Assembly (NCBI GenBank): GCA_019802505.1
Contig: JAFMOC010000236.1
Span: 536,001-600,000, forward strand
Length of the DNA stretch: 64,000 bases
Reading direction: 5' to 3'
Source of the DNA: Corydoras sp. C115
Lineage: Eukaryota > Chordata > Actinopteri > Siluriformes > Callichthyidae
The position numbers were made by a program, and so were the translations under genes. Each line of letters opens with the position of its first letter. The stretch's first letter is position 1. Below, piece after piece: positions 45,667 to 58,171 of this stretch. The notes below the pieces were generated by a model, which was not told where the DNA came from, ran no database searches, and saw nothing but the letters and a program-made list of their open reading frames with translations.

Positions 45667-45880
45667 GATTTCCTCCTACAGTCCAAAAACATGGATCAAG
45701 GTCAATTGAATTCTCCAAATTGCCCCATATAGAGTATAGTGAGTGTGTGCCCAGTGGTGGATTGGCGTTCTGTCCTGAGAGTTTCTGCCCAGCGCCCGAA
45801 ACGTTCTACCCTGGATAGGCATGGGGAACCCCCCCCCCCCAATGACCCTAGTAATGCGAAAGATAACGGATGGATGGATT
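45667..45880 (+). mobile_element. tRNA-headed SINE, 3' part
   Basis: Starts at ttcctcctacagtcc and ends in the gatggatgg tail. Confidence 0.8.
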
Positions 45881-46838
45881 TCAAGGAAAGGTAATAATTC
45901 AAGTCCTTGCCTCCAGCTCGTGGGATGAATCGGAGTGCAGACTGCGAGCCAGGCCTTCTTCCCAACATCGGTGTCTGACCAATGGTTCACGAGCGGGTAT
46001 TTCAGGGGGTGGAACATCCGTCTCTTTGTTTTTCTCCCGTTAAACGGAAGCAACGGCGGAACGAAGGGCCGGTTATTTATTAAAACCGGAGAGCCGCGGC
46101 GCGCTCGGTGACTCGGCATCATCTGGCGGCGTCGCGCGCGAATAATGAGGCCGAGCTCCGCCGATTCTCCACGCCGTCTATCGCGCCGCCGCAATCGCGT
46201 TGACCTGCGAGCATCTCCAATAGTTTAATATCCGCATTTCATCCCGTTTAAAAGCGCCGCGCCAGACGCGCCGCGGAATTATCCCTTTACCGCCACAATG
46301 GCTGGTCTGATTAACAGTGACACATAAAAGAGGCGCGCAACACTCCGCTCGCGTTCTGGCGCCGCGGGATTCTGCCGTTCTATTGTCAAAATAGAGTGTG
46401 AGGAGAAGAGGCCCTGATTCCATCGCCTCACAACAGCCTCCGCACCGCGACGTGCAGTCGGAGTCACGAACAAGGGGCCCTGATTGGTGCTGCCTCCGGA
46501 GGGAATCAGATCGACCGCCTGAAACGATCCGCTGGATGCAAAGCGCTGGATTTGGGGTTCTTTTGTAAGTGACGCAGCATTCAGCTGGAAATGAAAAGTG
46601 AAAAACTGGAACGCGCTCTTTAATGAAAGGTTCCGCTGTTCGGCTCGGTTCTCGTGTTGAAGCCCCGTCCGTGGCAGAACTCGTGGCTGAAGGTCTTTCA
46701 GGATTCGTCTCCACCGGTTCCTCGCTCCTGGATGTGGACAGTTTGTCTCATTGGTTTTGACAGATTCTCTGAGAAGCTGTCAGAATGAAAAGTGAGCAGC
46801 TGTGAGCCGAAGCTTCTGAATCCCAACTACACTCGGTA
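45881..46838. other. CpG-rich non-repetitive stretch
   Basis: 46090-46290 is particularly dense in CpG and contains no repeat. It could be a regulatory element or conserved non-coding DNA. Long minus-strand open frames here reflect GC content. I see no exon boundaries or known domain. Confidence 0.35.
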
Positions 46839-48062
46839 TTAAACTCTGTATCAGCATTAAACTCAGGATCAAACTCAGAATTAAACTCTGTATCATTATT
46901 AAACTTGGTATTAAACTCAGAATCAGGATTAAACTGTATTAAACTCAGTATCAAACTCAGAATTAAACTCAGTATCAGTATTAAACTCTGTATTAAACTC
47001 GGTATCAGCATTAAACTCGGTATTAAACTCAGTATCAAACTCAGAATTAAACTCAGTATCAGCATTAGACTCGGTATTAAACTCAGTATCAGCATTAAAC
47101 TCTGTATTAACACTCAGTATCAAACTCAGAATTAAACTCAGTTTCAGCATTAAACTCTGTATTAAACTTGGTATCAGCATTAAACTCGGTATTAAACTCA
47201 GTATCTAACTCTGTATTAAACTCAGTATCAGCATTAAACTCTATATTAAACTCAGTATCAGCATTAAACTCAGAATTAAACTCAGTATCAGCATTAAACT
47301 CAGTATTAAACTCAGTATCGGCATTAAACTCTGTATTAAACTTAGTATCAGTATTAAACTCAGTATCAGCATTAAACTCGGTATTAAACTCAGTATCAGC
47401 ATTAAACTCGGTATTAAACTCAGAATTAAACTCTGTATTAGTATTAAACTCAGTATTAAACTCGGTATTAAACTCTGTATCAGCATTAAACTCAGTATTA
47501 AACTCAGAATCAGTATTAAACTCAGTATCAGTATTACACTCGGTATTTAACTCTGTATCAGTATTAAACTCAGTATCAAACTCAGTATCAAACTCAGAAT
47601 TAAACTCAGTATCAGTATTAAACTCAGTATTAAACTCAGAATCAGTATTAAACTCTGTATTAAACTGTATCAGTATTAAACTGGGTATTAAACTCTGTAT
47701 TAAACTCAGAATCAGTATTAAACTCTGTATTAAACTCAGTATCAAACTCAGAATTAAATTCTGTATCAGTATTAAACTCAATATTAAACTCAGAATCAGT
47801 ATTAAACTCTGTATTAAACTGTATCAGTATTAAACTCTGTATTAAACTCAGAATCAGTATTAAACTCTGTATTAAACTCAGTATCAAACTCAGAATTAAA
47901 CTCTGTATCAGTTTTAAACCCTGTATTAAACTCAGTTTTAAATCCTGTATTAAACTCAGATTCAGTATTACACTCAGTATCAGTATTAATGTCTCTATTA
48001 AACTCAGTATTAGTATTAAGGTCTCTATTAAACTCTGTATTCAGTTTAGTATTAAACTCAGT
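46839..48062 (-). repeat. Same minisatellite in inverted orientation
   Basis: Units of aaactcagtatcagcatt and aaactctgtatt are the complement of the array at 43613-45487. About 1.2 kb. Confidence 0.95.
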
Positions 48063-48440
48063 ATAGTCTGTCTCTGTTTGCTTATCTGTCTCTGGACGTG
48101 TTCCTGTAGCTCGGTTCTCTGGGGTTCTGTTTCACAGGCCCTAACATAAACACTCAAAGCAGTTATTAGCGGTTGGATATTTGCGCGGCTTTAAGGTGGT
48201 GGAGGTGGGAATACCCCGCAGCTCAGAACAATCCCTGCATTCACACTCTGTTTCCAAAACACTCGATAACGCTCTGCTGTTCTCAGAGACGCAACCAATG
48301 GGACGCGCGTCAGGTCAGATCCTCAAATACGGCCAGATGTATGTGGACAGCCCTCGTTAGTCTATCCATCAGAGGATTAAGCTGCACCTGAAGTCAGGCT
48401 CAGGGGTCTGAGCTCAGCCGAGCGAAGCGCATAGTATGAT
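48063..48440. other. Non-repetitive sequence
   Basis: No gene recognised. Confidence 0.5.
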
Positions 48441-48442
48441 TT

Positions 48443-48765
48443 CCATCCATCCATCCATTATCTTCTGCTTTATCCTCTATTAGGGTCGCGGGGGGGGGGG
48501 GGGGGTGCTGGGCAGATACACCCAGGACAGGACGCCAATCTATCACTGGACACATACTCACTCACACAGACACACTCTATATGGGGCAATTTGGAGAATT
48601 CAATTGGGCTTGATCTGTGTTTTTTGGACTGTGGGAGGAAACCGGAGAACCCGGAGGAAACCCACGCGGACACGGGGAGAACATGGAAACTCCACCCAGA
48701 TTGGGATTCGAACCGGGAATCCCTAGCGCTGAGAGGAGAACATGCCAACCACGCCGCCACCGTGA
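48443..48765 (-). mobile_element. tRNA-headed SINE
   Basis: The tail, a poly-G run of about 17 and the full body are present. A short deletion removes the ttccccatgcccatcc block. Confidence 0.85.
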
Positions 48766-48771
48766 AATTAT

Positions 48772-49120
48772 TCCATCCATCCATTATCTTCCGCTTTATC
48801 CTCCATTAGGGTCGCAGGGGGTTCCCCATGTCCATCCAGAGGAGAACGTTTCGGACGCTGGGCAGATACACCCAGGACAGGACGCCAATCTATCACTGGA
48901 CACACACTCACTCACACAGACACATTCTATATGGGGCAATTTGGAGAATTCAATTTAACTTTATCCATGTTTTTTGGACTGTGGGAGGAAACCGGAGAAC
49001 CCAGAGGAAACCCACGCGGACAAGGGGAGAACATGGAAACTCCACCCAGATTGGGATTCGAACCGGGAATCCCTAGCGCTGAGAGGAGAACATGCCAACC
49101 GCTAAGCCACCGTGCCGCCC
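48772..49120 (-). mobile_element. tRNA-headed SINE, full length
   Basis: All blocks are present to ccaccgtgccgccc. It is in tandem with the previous copy, sharing the tattccatccatcc junction type seen at 42498. Confidence 0.9.
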
Positions 49121-49375
49121 TCTATGTTGAAGTTGAGGTTTGCATTGTAACATGCCAAAAAAACGGTCTGCACAACAGAAAGCTGTTGACCATGTAGATC
49201 TTTAATGTTTCAAAAGCAAATACAAGTCACTTCACGGCGTCACCAAATAAACAATAAAGAGCGCCTTTTTGGCGCCCGATGAATTCTCAATCTCCACATG
49301 TACATCTATTCACATGGCTGTATGGACACTCGCGTCTTTATTTTTTTTCAAACTCGTAACTATTTACAAAGTCGC

Positions 49376-49712
49376 ATTCGTATCTGTAGCATTGAAAATC
49401 ATGGCGATCGAGAAAACGGCGGGTTACGCGCCCGCAGTCGGGTCTGCGGAAAACAGACGGCCCGACCGGAGTACAATCGAATCGAAGGAAAGGTGTCCCG
49501 ACGGCGTGGGTTTCCCCGTCGAAACCCAGCGACACTCACAACGTCACGTACGGAATTTACAATAGAACATCGGATCGGGATGGAGCCGGAAACGAACCTT
49601 CGATAGTCTCGCTAGGAAAAAACAACTAAGAAAATAGCCAGCTTTACCCAAAATTCTACTGTATTGTCTTATTGGACAATAAGTGTGATTACCGTAAGGA
49701 CATAAAAGGACC
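49376..49712 (+). repeat. Direct duplication D1, first copy
   Basis: Contains gaaaatcatggcgatcg and the ggcgtgggtttccccg block. The same text recurs at 49933-50262 with scattered changes. Confidence 0.9.
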
Positions 49713-49932
49713 GGTGGGTAGAGAACAGAGTACTGTACTCAGTATGTCCACAAACAGGTGGACTACAGAATATAACTGAAGCTTTAAAGTAAGTGGAACT
49801 GAAGACGTGCAGGACAATAGGGGCGTGTCCAAACTTTTGACTCGTACTGTAGGTATGCAGTTTTGTTTCAATTAAATTGGCGAATGTGCTGGTGTCGTGG
49901 CTGGGCTTCGATGGGTCCATGTAAACATCTGT
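49713..49932 (+). repeat. Direct duplication D2, first copy, with transposon-like end
   Basis: Contains cagtatgtccacaaac and cgtgtccaaacttttgac followed by tcgtactgta. The latter resembles the end of a fish Tc1-like element. It is repeated at 51304-51580. Confidence 0.75.
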
Positions 49933-50262
49933 TTTCGTATCTGTAGCATTGAAAATCATGGCGATCGAGAAAACGGCGGGTTCCGAGCCCGCAGTCGGGT
50001 CTGCGGAAAACAGACCGGAGTACAACCGAATCGAAAGAAAGGCGTCCCGACGGCGTGGGTTTCCCCGTCGAAACCCGGCGACGCTCACAACGTCACGTAC
50101 GGAATTTACAATAGAACATCGGATCGGGATGGAGCCGGAGACGAACCTTTGATAGTCTCGCTAGGAAAAAACAACTAAGAAAATAGCCAGCTTTACCCAG
50201 AATTCTACTGTATTGTCTTATTGGACAATAAGTGTGATTACCGTAAGGACATAAAAGGACCG
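49933..50262 (+). repeat. Direct duplication D1, second copy
   Basis: Matches 49376-49712. Differences include deletion of a few bases in the gaaaacagac block and scattered transitions. The frames are not preserved in a way that suggests coding. Confidence 0.9.
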
Positions 50263-50427
50263 GGAACATAAAAGCCGGTGATTGATCTCATTACGATCGA
50301 GAGCTTTTCAAACTTGTGCTTAATTCCGTTCCGGAACCGAGATGATTAATACGAACGTATGAAGTAGTTTGATATTCAGGGCGAGAAAAGTGCTTCACGG
50401 TTGTGATTGCACCTCAGAAATACAGGA

Positions 50428-50450
50428 CCAGTCAAAAGTTTGTATACACC
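50428..50450 (+). mobile_element. Possible Tc1-like terminal sequence
   Basis: Accagtcaaaagtttgtata resembles the outer end of a common fish Tc1-like element, and is the complement of the end-like sequence in D2. Confidence 0.35.
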
Positions 50451-50504
50451 TCCTTCATGCTCCATCCTCCATCTCCTCCACTTATCATAGAAATGGAGTT
50501 TGTA

Positions 50505-50925
50505 ATCCTTCCATCCATCCATCCATTATCTTCCGCTTTATCCTATATTAGGGTCGCGCGGTGGACACACACTCTGTATGGGGCAATTTGGAGAATTAGG
50601 GTCGGGGGGGGGGGGGTTCTCCATGCCCATCCTGGGGAGAATGTCTCGGGCGCTGGGCAGATACACCCAAGACAGGACGCCAATCTATCACCTGACACAC
50701 ACTCATTTACACACACACACACTCTATATGGGGCAATTTGGAGAACTCAATTGACTTAATCCATGTTTTTGGACTGTGGGAGGAAACCGGAGAACCCGGA
50801 GGAAACCCATGCGGACACGGGGAGAACATGCAAACTCCACCCAGAAGGGGATTTGAACCGGGAATCCCTAGTGCGAATCCCTAGAGAGCCGAACGTGCCA
50901 ACCACTAAGCCACCGTGCCGCCCGA
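50505..50925 (-). mobile_element. tRNA-headed SINE, rearranged
   Basis: The tail and the gggcaatttggagaat block occur, then a second gggtcgggg and a full body follow. Two copies seem to have recombined. The head ends ccaccgtgccgcccg. Confidence 0.8.
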
Positions 50926-51029
50926 GATGGAGTTTGTAGTTTTCCAATTACAGACTGTAGTCCATCTGTGTTTTTGTTAGTCCCCGGTTGGTTCTCTGTC
51001 CTCTATTTGTCAGGACATCACAGGACAGG

Positions 51030-51185
51030 TGTTCAAGTTCAAGTCATTAATTTATAGGGCGCATTTTACGATAGCACATTGTCACAAAGCAGCCTTTAAA
51101 CCCCTTAAAAAGCAATCTGAAGCGACAGTGGCAAGACAAAACTCCCTGTTGTGTTGGGAGAATCCTTGTGAGGACCAAGACTCGG
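51030..51185 (+). mobile_element. Interspersed repeat family B
   Basis: Starts gttcaagttcaagtc and contains gacaaaactccctgtt and tgtgaggaccaag. Confidence 0.7.
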
Positions 51186-51303
51186 GTGTCATTTGGGTGG
51201 TGGATTGTTTATTGTCAGTTTTTCATTTGTCCACCTCAGTGACACTGCTGGGATAGGACCACATAATCCCTGTTCTGTGGTGGTACAATTGGGGTCCTGA
51301 TGG

Positions 51304-51580
51304 TTAGAGAACAGAGTACTCAGTATGTCCACAAACAGGTGGACTACAGAATATAACTGAAGCTTTATAGTAAGTGGAACTGAAGACGTGGAGGACAATA
51401 GGGGCGTGTCCAAACTTTTGACTCGTACTGTACGTATGCAGTTTTGTTTCAATTAAATTGGAGAATGTGCTGGTGTCGTTGCTCGGCTTCGATGGGCCAC
51501 CGTTCTTCGAAAGCAAGAAAGCAAAAATATAAACATGTTGCACTGCGGCCTGCAAAGTGTAAACATCTGAATTCGTACTC
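51304..51580 (+). repeat. Direct duplication D2, second copy
   Basis: Matches 49713-49932 but has about 55 extra bases before the gtaaacatctg block. Confidence 0.85.
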
Positions 51581-51659
51581 TACGTAACCAGAACGTACGT
51601 GAATGGAGCCGGCGCAAAGCACTACCCAGCTACTTCCATGGTGTCGGAGGGGGGAAGGG

Positions 51660-54450
51660 AGGTTGCTTAAATTGTGGGTTTGCCATACTGTCTACATGAA
51701 ACTAAGAATTAATTAGCTATTGCTAGTAGGTTACGCCAAGTAAGATATCATTTGCTGAGGAGGCTAACTTGGTTAGGAGGTTGGTCAAATTTGGGGTCTG
51801 ACAAAGAGGCTATATGAATTTAGTGGCTATTACTATAAAGTAGCGATGCTCAGTGAGTTACGTCAAGTAAGGCTTTAGCCACCAAGGAGGCTAATAAGGG
51901 TCTACATGGAACTAGTGGTGATAAGTATGAATTAGCAATGCTAATAAGGTTACGTGAAGTATGGTTTCAGCCGCTAAAGAGGCTAAATTGGTTCAACGGT
52001 TAGGAGGTTGGTCAAATTTGGGGTCTGTCAAAGAGGCTATATGAATTTAGTGGCTATTACTAAAAAGTAGCGATGCCTAGCAAGTTACGTCAAGTAAGGT
52101 TTTAGCCACCAAGGAGTCTAAAAAGGGTCTAAGGTTAGGAGGTTGGTCAAATTACGTGTCTGTTGTTGTTGACTATATGGAAATAGTGACTATTACTATA
52201 AAGTATCGATGCTAAGTGGGTTATATCAAGTAAGGCTTCAGCCACCAAGGAGGCTAATAAGGGTCTACATGGAACTAGTGGCAATAAGTATGAATTAGCA
52301 ATGCTAATAAGTTTACGCCAAGTATGGTTTCAGCCACTAATGAGGCTAAATTGGTTCAACGGTTAGAAGGCTGGTCAAATTTGGGGTCTGTCAAAGAGGG
52401 TATATGAATTTAGTGGCTATTACTATAAAGTAGCGATGCTTAGCAACTTACATCAAGTAAGGTTTTAGCCACCAAAGAGGCTAATAAGGGTCTACATGGA
52501 ACTAGTGGTGATAAGTATGAATTAGCAATGCTAATAAGGTTACGCCAAGTAAGGTTTCAGCCGCTAAAGAGGCTAACTCGGTTCAACGGTTAGGAGGTTG
52601 GTCAAATTTGGGGTATGTTGTCGTATGCTGACAAAAGTATGAACTTGCAATGCTAATAAGGTTACACCAAGTATGGTTTCAGCCGCTAAAGAGGCTAAAT
52701 TGGTTCAACGGTTAGGAGGTTGGTCAAATTTGGGGTCTGTCAAAGAGGCTAGATGAATTTAGTGACTATTACTATAAAGTAGCAATGCTCAGTGAGTTAC
52801 GTCAAGTAAGGTTTTAGCCACCAAGCAGGCTAAAAAGGGTCTACGGTTAGGAGGTTGGTAAAATTTGGGGTCCGTCAAAGAGGCTATATGAATTTAGTGA
52901 CTATTACTATAAAGTAGCGATACTTAGCAAGTTTCCTCAAGTAAGGTTTTAGCCACCAAGGAGGCTAATAAGGGTCTACATGGAACTAGTGGCAATAAGT
53001 ATGAATTAGCAATGCTAATAAAGGTCTACAGTTAGGAGGTTGCTTAAATTATGTGTTCGTCACAGAGTCCAAATGGAACCACTGGTTATATGAATTAGCT
53101 ATGTTAACTTTAAAACTTTAGCCACTAAGGAGACTAATAAGAGTCTACATGGAATTAGTGGCGATTAGTAATGAATTAGCAATACTAATAAGGTTACGCC
53201 AAGTATGGTTTCAGTCGCTGAAGAGGCTAACTTGGGTTAACGTTGAGGAGGTTGGTCAAATTTGGGGTATTTTGTCATATGCTGACAAAAGTATGAATTT
53301 GCGATGCTAATAGGCTACGCCAAGTGAGATAAGATAGACCTTTATTTGTCCCACAATGGGGTTTTAGTTACTGATGGCTAACTTGGTTTAACTGTTAGGA
53401 GGCTTGTCAAATTACGTGTCTGTCAATGTTGACTATATGGAAATAGTGGCTATAAGTATGAAGCAGCGATGCTAAGTAAGTTACATCAAGTAAGGCTTTA
53501 GCCACCAAGGAGTCTAAAAAGGGTCTATGGTTAGGAGGTTGGTCAAATTATCTGTCCATATGGAACCAGTGGTTATATGAATTACTATACTAAGTAGGAT
53601 ACGCCAGGTAAAACTTTAGCCACTGAGGAGACTAATAAGGGTCTACATGGAACTAGTGGCGATAAGTATGAATTAGCAATGCTAATAAGGTTACGTCAAG
53701 TAAGGTTTCAGTCGCTGTTAGGAGGTTGGTCAAATTTAAGGTCTGTCCAAGAGGCTATATTCATTTAGTAGCTATAAGAATAAAATAGCGATGATAAGCA
53801 AGTTACGTCAAGTAAAGCTTTAGCCACAAAAAGGGTCTACGGTTAGATGGTTGGTCAAATTTGGGGTATGTTGTCGTATACTAACAAAAGTGAATGAATT
53901 TACGATGCTAATAGGCTACACCAAGTAATGTTTTAGCCACTGAGATCGCTAACGGTTTAACTCTTTATATTTAGAACGTTTGTCAACTTCTGTGTCTATT
54001 GTAGAGGCAACATGGAACTAGTAGCTATGAGTATGAAGCATGCTAAGTGGGTTACATCAAGTAAGGTTTTAGTCACCAAGGAGCCTAAAAAGGGGCTACG
54101 GTTAGGAGGTTGGTCAAATTTGGGGAACGCTGACAAAAGTATGAATTTGCGATGCTAATAGGCTACGCCAAGTAAGGTTTTAGCTACTAAGGAGGCTAAC
54201 TTGGTTTAACAGTTAGGAGGTTGGTCAAATTACGTGTCTGTCATAGTTGACAGACACGTTATCTTGACATAGCCACTAAGAATACTAATGTGGGTTTACA
54301 TTTCGCCAACTTCTGTGTCTGTTGTAGAGGCTACATGGAACTAGTAGCTATAAGTATGAAGCAGCGATGGTAAGTGGGTTACATCAGTAAGGCTTTAGCC
54401 ACCAAGGAGGCTAATAAGGGTCTACGGTTAGGAGGTTGGTCGTAAGAGTT
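51660..54450 (+). repeat. Complex satellite, about 2.8 kb
   Basis: Repeating modules: taggaggttggtcaaat, aaagaggctatatgaat, aagtagcgatgctta, gttacgtcaagtaagg, ttagccaccaagg and tacatggaactagtgg. Modules recur in varying order and with deletions, with an average full period near 300 bases. A patch at 53335-53365 (gacctttatttgtccc) may be a foreign LINE-tail fragment. Confidence 0.85.
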
Positions 54451-55080
54451 ATGGTATTGCCCATGGTTCCAGAGTAGGACCTGAGCGTGGTAATGGGGTG
54501 GGGGCTCTTGATTTGTGGATCTATAGATCAACAGCCCATCCAATCACAGCCCATAGATGGCACTGTTGGGTTCTAGCGCAAAGCCCACGACCCTAAGAGG
54601 CTTAAGAACATCATTCTGGGTAAGGATGCAGTCCGGTCATCCACATATTTCTGGTTACAGAGTGTGCACTGTAACGAAGGTCAGAGGCATCGAAAGGAGC
54701 CCCCTGGTGTTAATACACCATAAATACACAGTACAGATGAATCTCTGTAAATTCTACACACAGTATTTCTGCATATAAACACCTCACACACATGATAGGC
54801 ACTGGCATTTAAAGTCACACCGAACACCAAACACCACATGAGCTGCGGACACCTCGTCCACCTCCCTCCAAATCCACCCGACGTTTGGAGAACACTTTCT
54901 ATAAATGTGATTTTCTATGGGAATCATTGGGTGAGGTTATGTGGAAGAACCCGTCTTGGCCATGGGGGGGCGCCTTGACCCTGAATCCCCATCCAACACC
55001 TTTGTGTTGAACGAGGACAGCAATTTTGCGCTGTTAAGTCACATAGTTTCTTTAAACTAGCTTTAGTCGCGGTAAGCTCA
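54451..55080. other. Non-repetitive sequence
   Basis: No gene recognised. Confidence 0.5.
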
Positions 55081-55990
<910 letters not shown>

Positions 55991-56517
55991 ATATATATAG
56001 TCAGAATTGTTTATTGTGATCCCCACAGCGCCTCCTCTTGTAATATAGAGGTAACACAGCTACTTACAGAAGGAGGAACATTAGCACATGGTGAGTTGTG
56101 TCATTGGGAACATGTGCAGTTATAAAGCATCATGAGTCTCACCAGATACATAAACCATCTTATAAACCGTCACCAGATTCATAGAAAGTGTTAATTTTCT
56201 TTTTTAAAGTTTCTTTTCTTTTTTATTTACAATCATACGAATCGCACACGTGACTCTGTTAAACACATTACCACCAATTCTTTGGATTTTTCCGGAGCCA
56301 CGCGCAAAGCAGGTAAGGGCTTGAGTATGTCAGGGTTACATGGCATTGCGTTTCCATAGACTGATTATTTCAGAACGTAACAAAAAAATCAACCAAAAAC
56401 AAAGAATTAAAAATAAATCCGCAGAGCGAGTGTAATGCTCCCAAATCCCAACGCTCTGTCAGCCTGGCAAGGCTCGTACCACGAAGAGCCAGTAACACAG
56501 AGCGACCAGAGTCCTGG

Positions 56518-56553
<36 letters not shown>

Positions 56554-56820
56554 ACGCACACACAATATACAAGTGCATGCACAAACCGACACATCGACTA
56601 AAAAAAAACCACATGGTTTAAAATAAGGCTTGCTGTTCTGCACGTCCATCATCGTCTCGTCATCGTCTCGTCTTCTGTCAGAAACCATTGGAACTCCGAA
56701 CGCTCGCTGCGAAGTCTGAAAACGCTGTGTTTTCGCTTAATAATCATCCCTTTTTTTTTTTTTTTCTCCCGAAGGCTTCTGTAGTTCACGGGGTCCATAC
56801 GAGTTCCGCACCTTGAGTAG
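55991..56820. other. Mostly non-repetitive, possible 3' UTR
   Basis: Contains a (CA)n run at 56521-56548 and a poly-T run at 56751-56766. On the minus strand it could be the distal 3' UTR of the main nectin-1 transcript. The ccccacagcgcctcc word here recurs at 57777. Confidence 0.3.
56222..56227 (-). promoter_or_regulatory. Candidate poly(A) signal for the main nectin-1 transcript
   Basis: TTTATT on the plus strand reads AATAAA on the minus strand, about 2.6 kb below the main stop codon. The flanks (56150-56800) are mostly non-repetitive and A/T-rich, as expected of a 3' UTR end. Other AATAAA matches exist between here and the stop, so this is one candidate among several. Confidence 0.2.
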
Positions 56821-56825
56821 CTACA

Positions 56826-56950
56826 TGGTCAAAAGTATGTGGACACATTATTAGCGATCAATATTTCAATAACATTGGTTCCGGCTTCCACGTTTATGGA
56901 AGGCCCATCTGTTCCAGCAGGACCACTACTGTAGCAAGGTTGTGGGACGT
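56826..56950. mobile_element. Possible DNA-transposon relic
   Basis: The start tggtcaaaagtatgtggaca resembles the end of a common fish Tc1-like element. The rest is degraded. Confidence 0.35.
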
Positions 56951-57770
56951 GGGGGCGCCCCCTAGTGGGTGAAGGCTTAGGGGTTGTTCTCCAAACTATA
57001 TTGGTACATTGCTGAACTATCGCCTTACTCTTCTGTCGAACCCTCATTCAAATTCGTCGGGGACACTAAAGATTATATAAATATTATTTATATATTCCGC
57101 ACATCATTCATAGGCTGTTGCTCGGTGCGCCCTCTAGTGGGTGAAAATAGAATTTAGCATTAAATTTAGCATTAAAATTTTCTTTAGTATTTAAAGAAAA
57201 AAAAATCTCATAAATTGGGCTCCCTCTAGTGGTCGGAGACATGTATGTCTACATCGATATTATCCAAATATCTTAATCCATATTTCTTTTGTCACTCCCA
57301 ATTTTACTTATTATTTTGTAAGTATTTAGATTCTGATTCTGACGTAACCAGAATTCATCGCAGTACCGTTTCGAGAGCGTTATATTGCAAAGTGAAAATG
57401 CTCATAAATTTGGCGGCCCTTAGTGGTCAGAGACATGAATGTCTATATCTATATAGCCAGCATTTGTTGCAGTATTATTTCTTAACTGTTTTAAGAAAAC
57501 GAGTTAGCACATTTGGCGCCCCTTAGTGGATGAAGACATGAATGTCTACATTTACATAGCCAGAATTTGTCGCTGCATTGTTTCTTAATTGTTTTAAGAG
57601 CATGAGCTAGCACATTTGGCGCCCCTTAGTGGACGAAGACATGAATGTCCACATCAATATAGCCAGAATTTTCCGCAGTATTATTTCTTAACTGTTTTAA
57701 GAGAACGAGCTAGCACATTTGACGCCCCTTAGTGGACGAAGACATGCATGTCTACATCAATATGAGGAAA
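56950..57770. repeat. Diverged tandem repeat with CTCF-like cores, second field
   Basis: Perfect matches to the short CTCF core occur at 56957-56968 (GCCCCCTAGTGG) and 57129-57140 (GCCCTCTAGTGG). Nearer 57400-57740 are four units with gccccttagtgg-type or gcccttagtgg-type cores, each followed by gacatgaatgtc-like palindromic text and ccagaatttgtcgc. Unit length is about 110 bases. Confidence 0.8.
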
Positions 57771-57964
57771 ATCGATCCCCACAGCGCCTCCACCTGTAAT
57801 ATGGAGGTTACAGTGCTCCTAACCATGCTCAACGAGTTTGCCGGCTCTCCGAATTCCTGAACAATTCTCTGGAGGTGGAACTTTGGAAGAGGCCGATAGA
57901 GCTGGAACGTCATATGGCCGACTTGAAATAGACGCTCGGTTCCAGGATGTGGGTGCTAAATATG

Positions 57965-58171
57965 TGGGCAAGGTAGCTCAGTGGTTAGGGTGTTGGGCTA
58001 TCAATCAGAAGGTTGTGGGTTCAAATCCCAGGTCCACTGAAGTTACCAGTGTGGGTCCTTGAGCAAGGCCCTTAACCCTCATTGCTCCAGGGATGTTGTG
58101 ATTAACCCTGTGCTCACTTCGTAAGTCGCTTTGGATAAAAGCGTCTGCTAAATGATCAAATGTAAATGTAA
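57965..58171 (+). mobile_element. V-SINE-like element, full length
   Basis: It has a tRNA-like head with A box TAGCTCAGTGG at 57974-57984 and B box GGTTCAAATCC at 58018-58028, then the core gggtccttgagcaaggc and a 3' tail gtcgctttggataaaag. The tail matches the LINE end at 44505-44560. I do not call it a tRNA gene because the SINE body follows directly. Confidence 0.85.

Noticed and set aside
46178..46714. 178-residue minus-strand open frame
   Set aside because: High GC keeps several frames open. There is no recognised domain and no splice boundaries, though the DNA itself may be regulatory.
43577..47833. Asn/Thr/Glu-rich or Leu/Ser-rich repeat proteins
   Set aside because: Translations of the tttaatactg minisatellite in both orientations.
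49269..50178. Paired open frames in the D1 duplication
   Set aside because: The two copies differ by indels that change the frame, and substitutions show no preference for third positions.
57965..58036. tRNA gene
   Set aside because: A and B boxes are present, but the SINE core and LINE-like tail follow directly and the cloverleaf is imperfect. The same applies to the SINE heads at 3879, 39978 and 61895.
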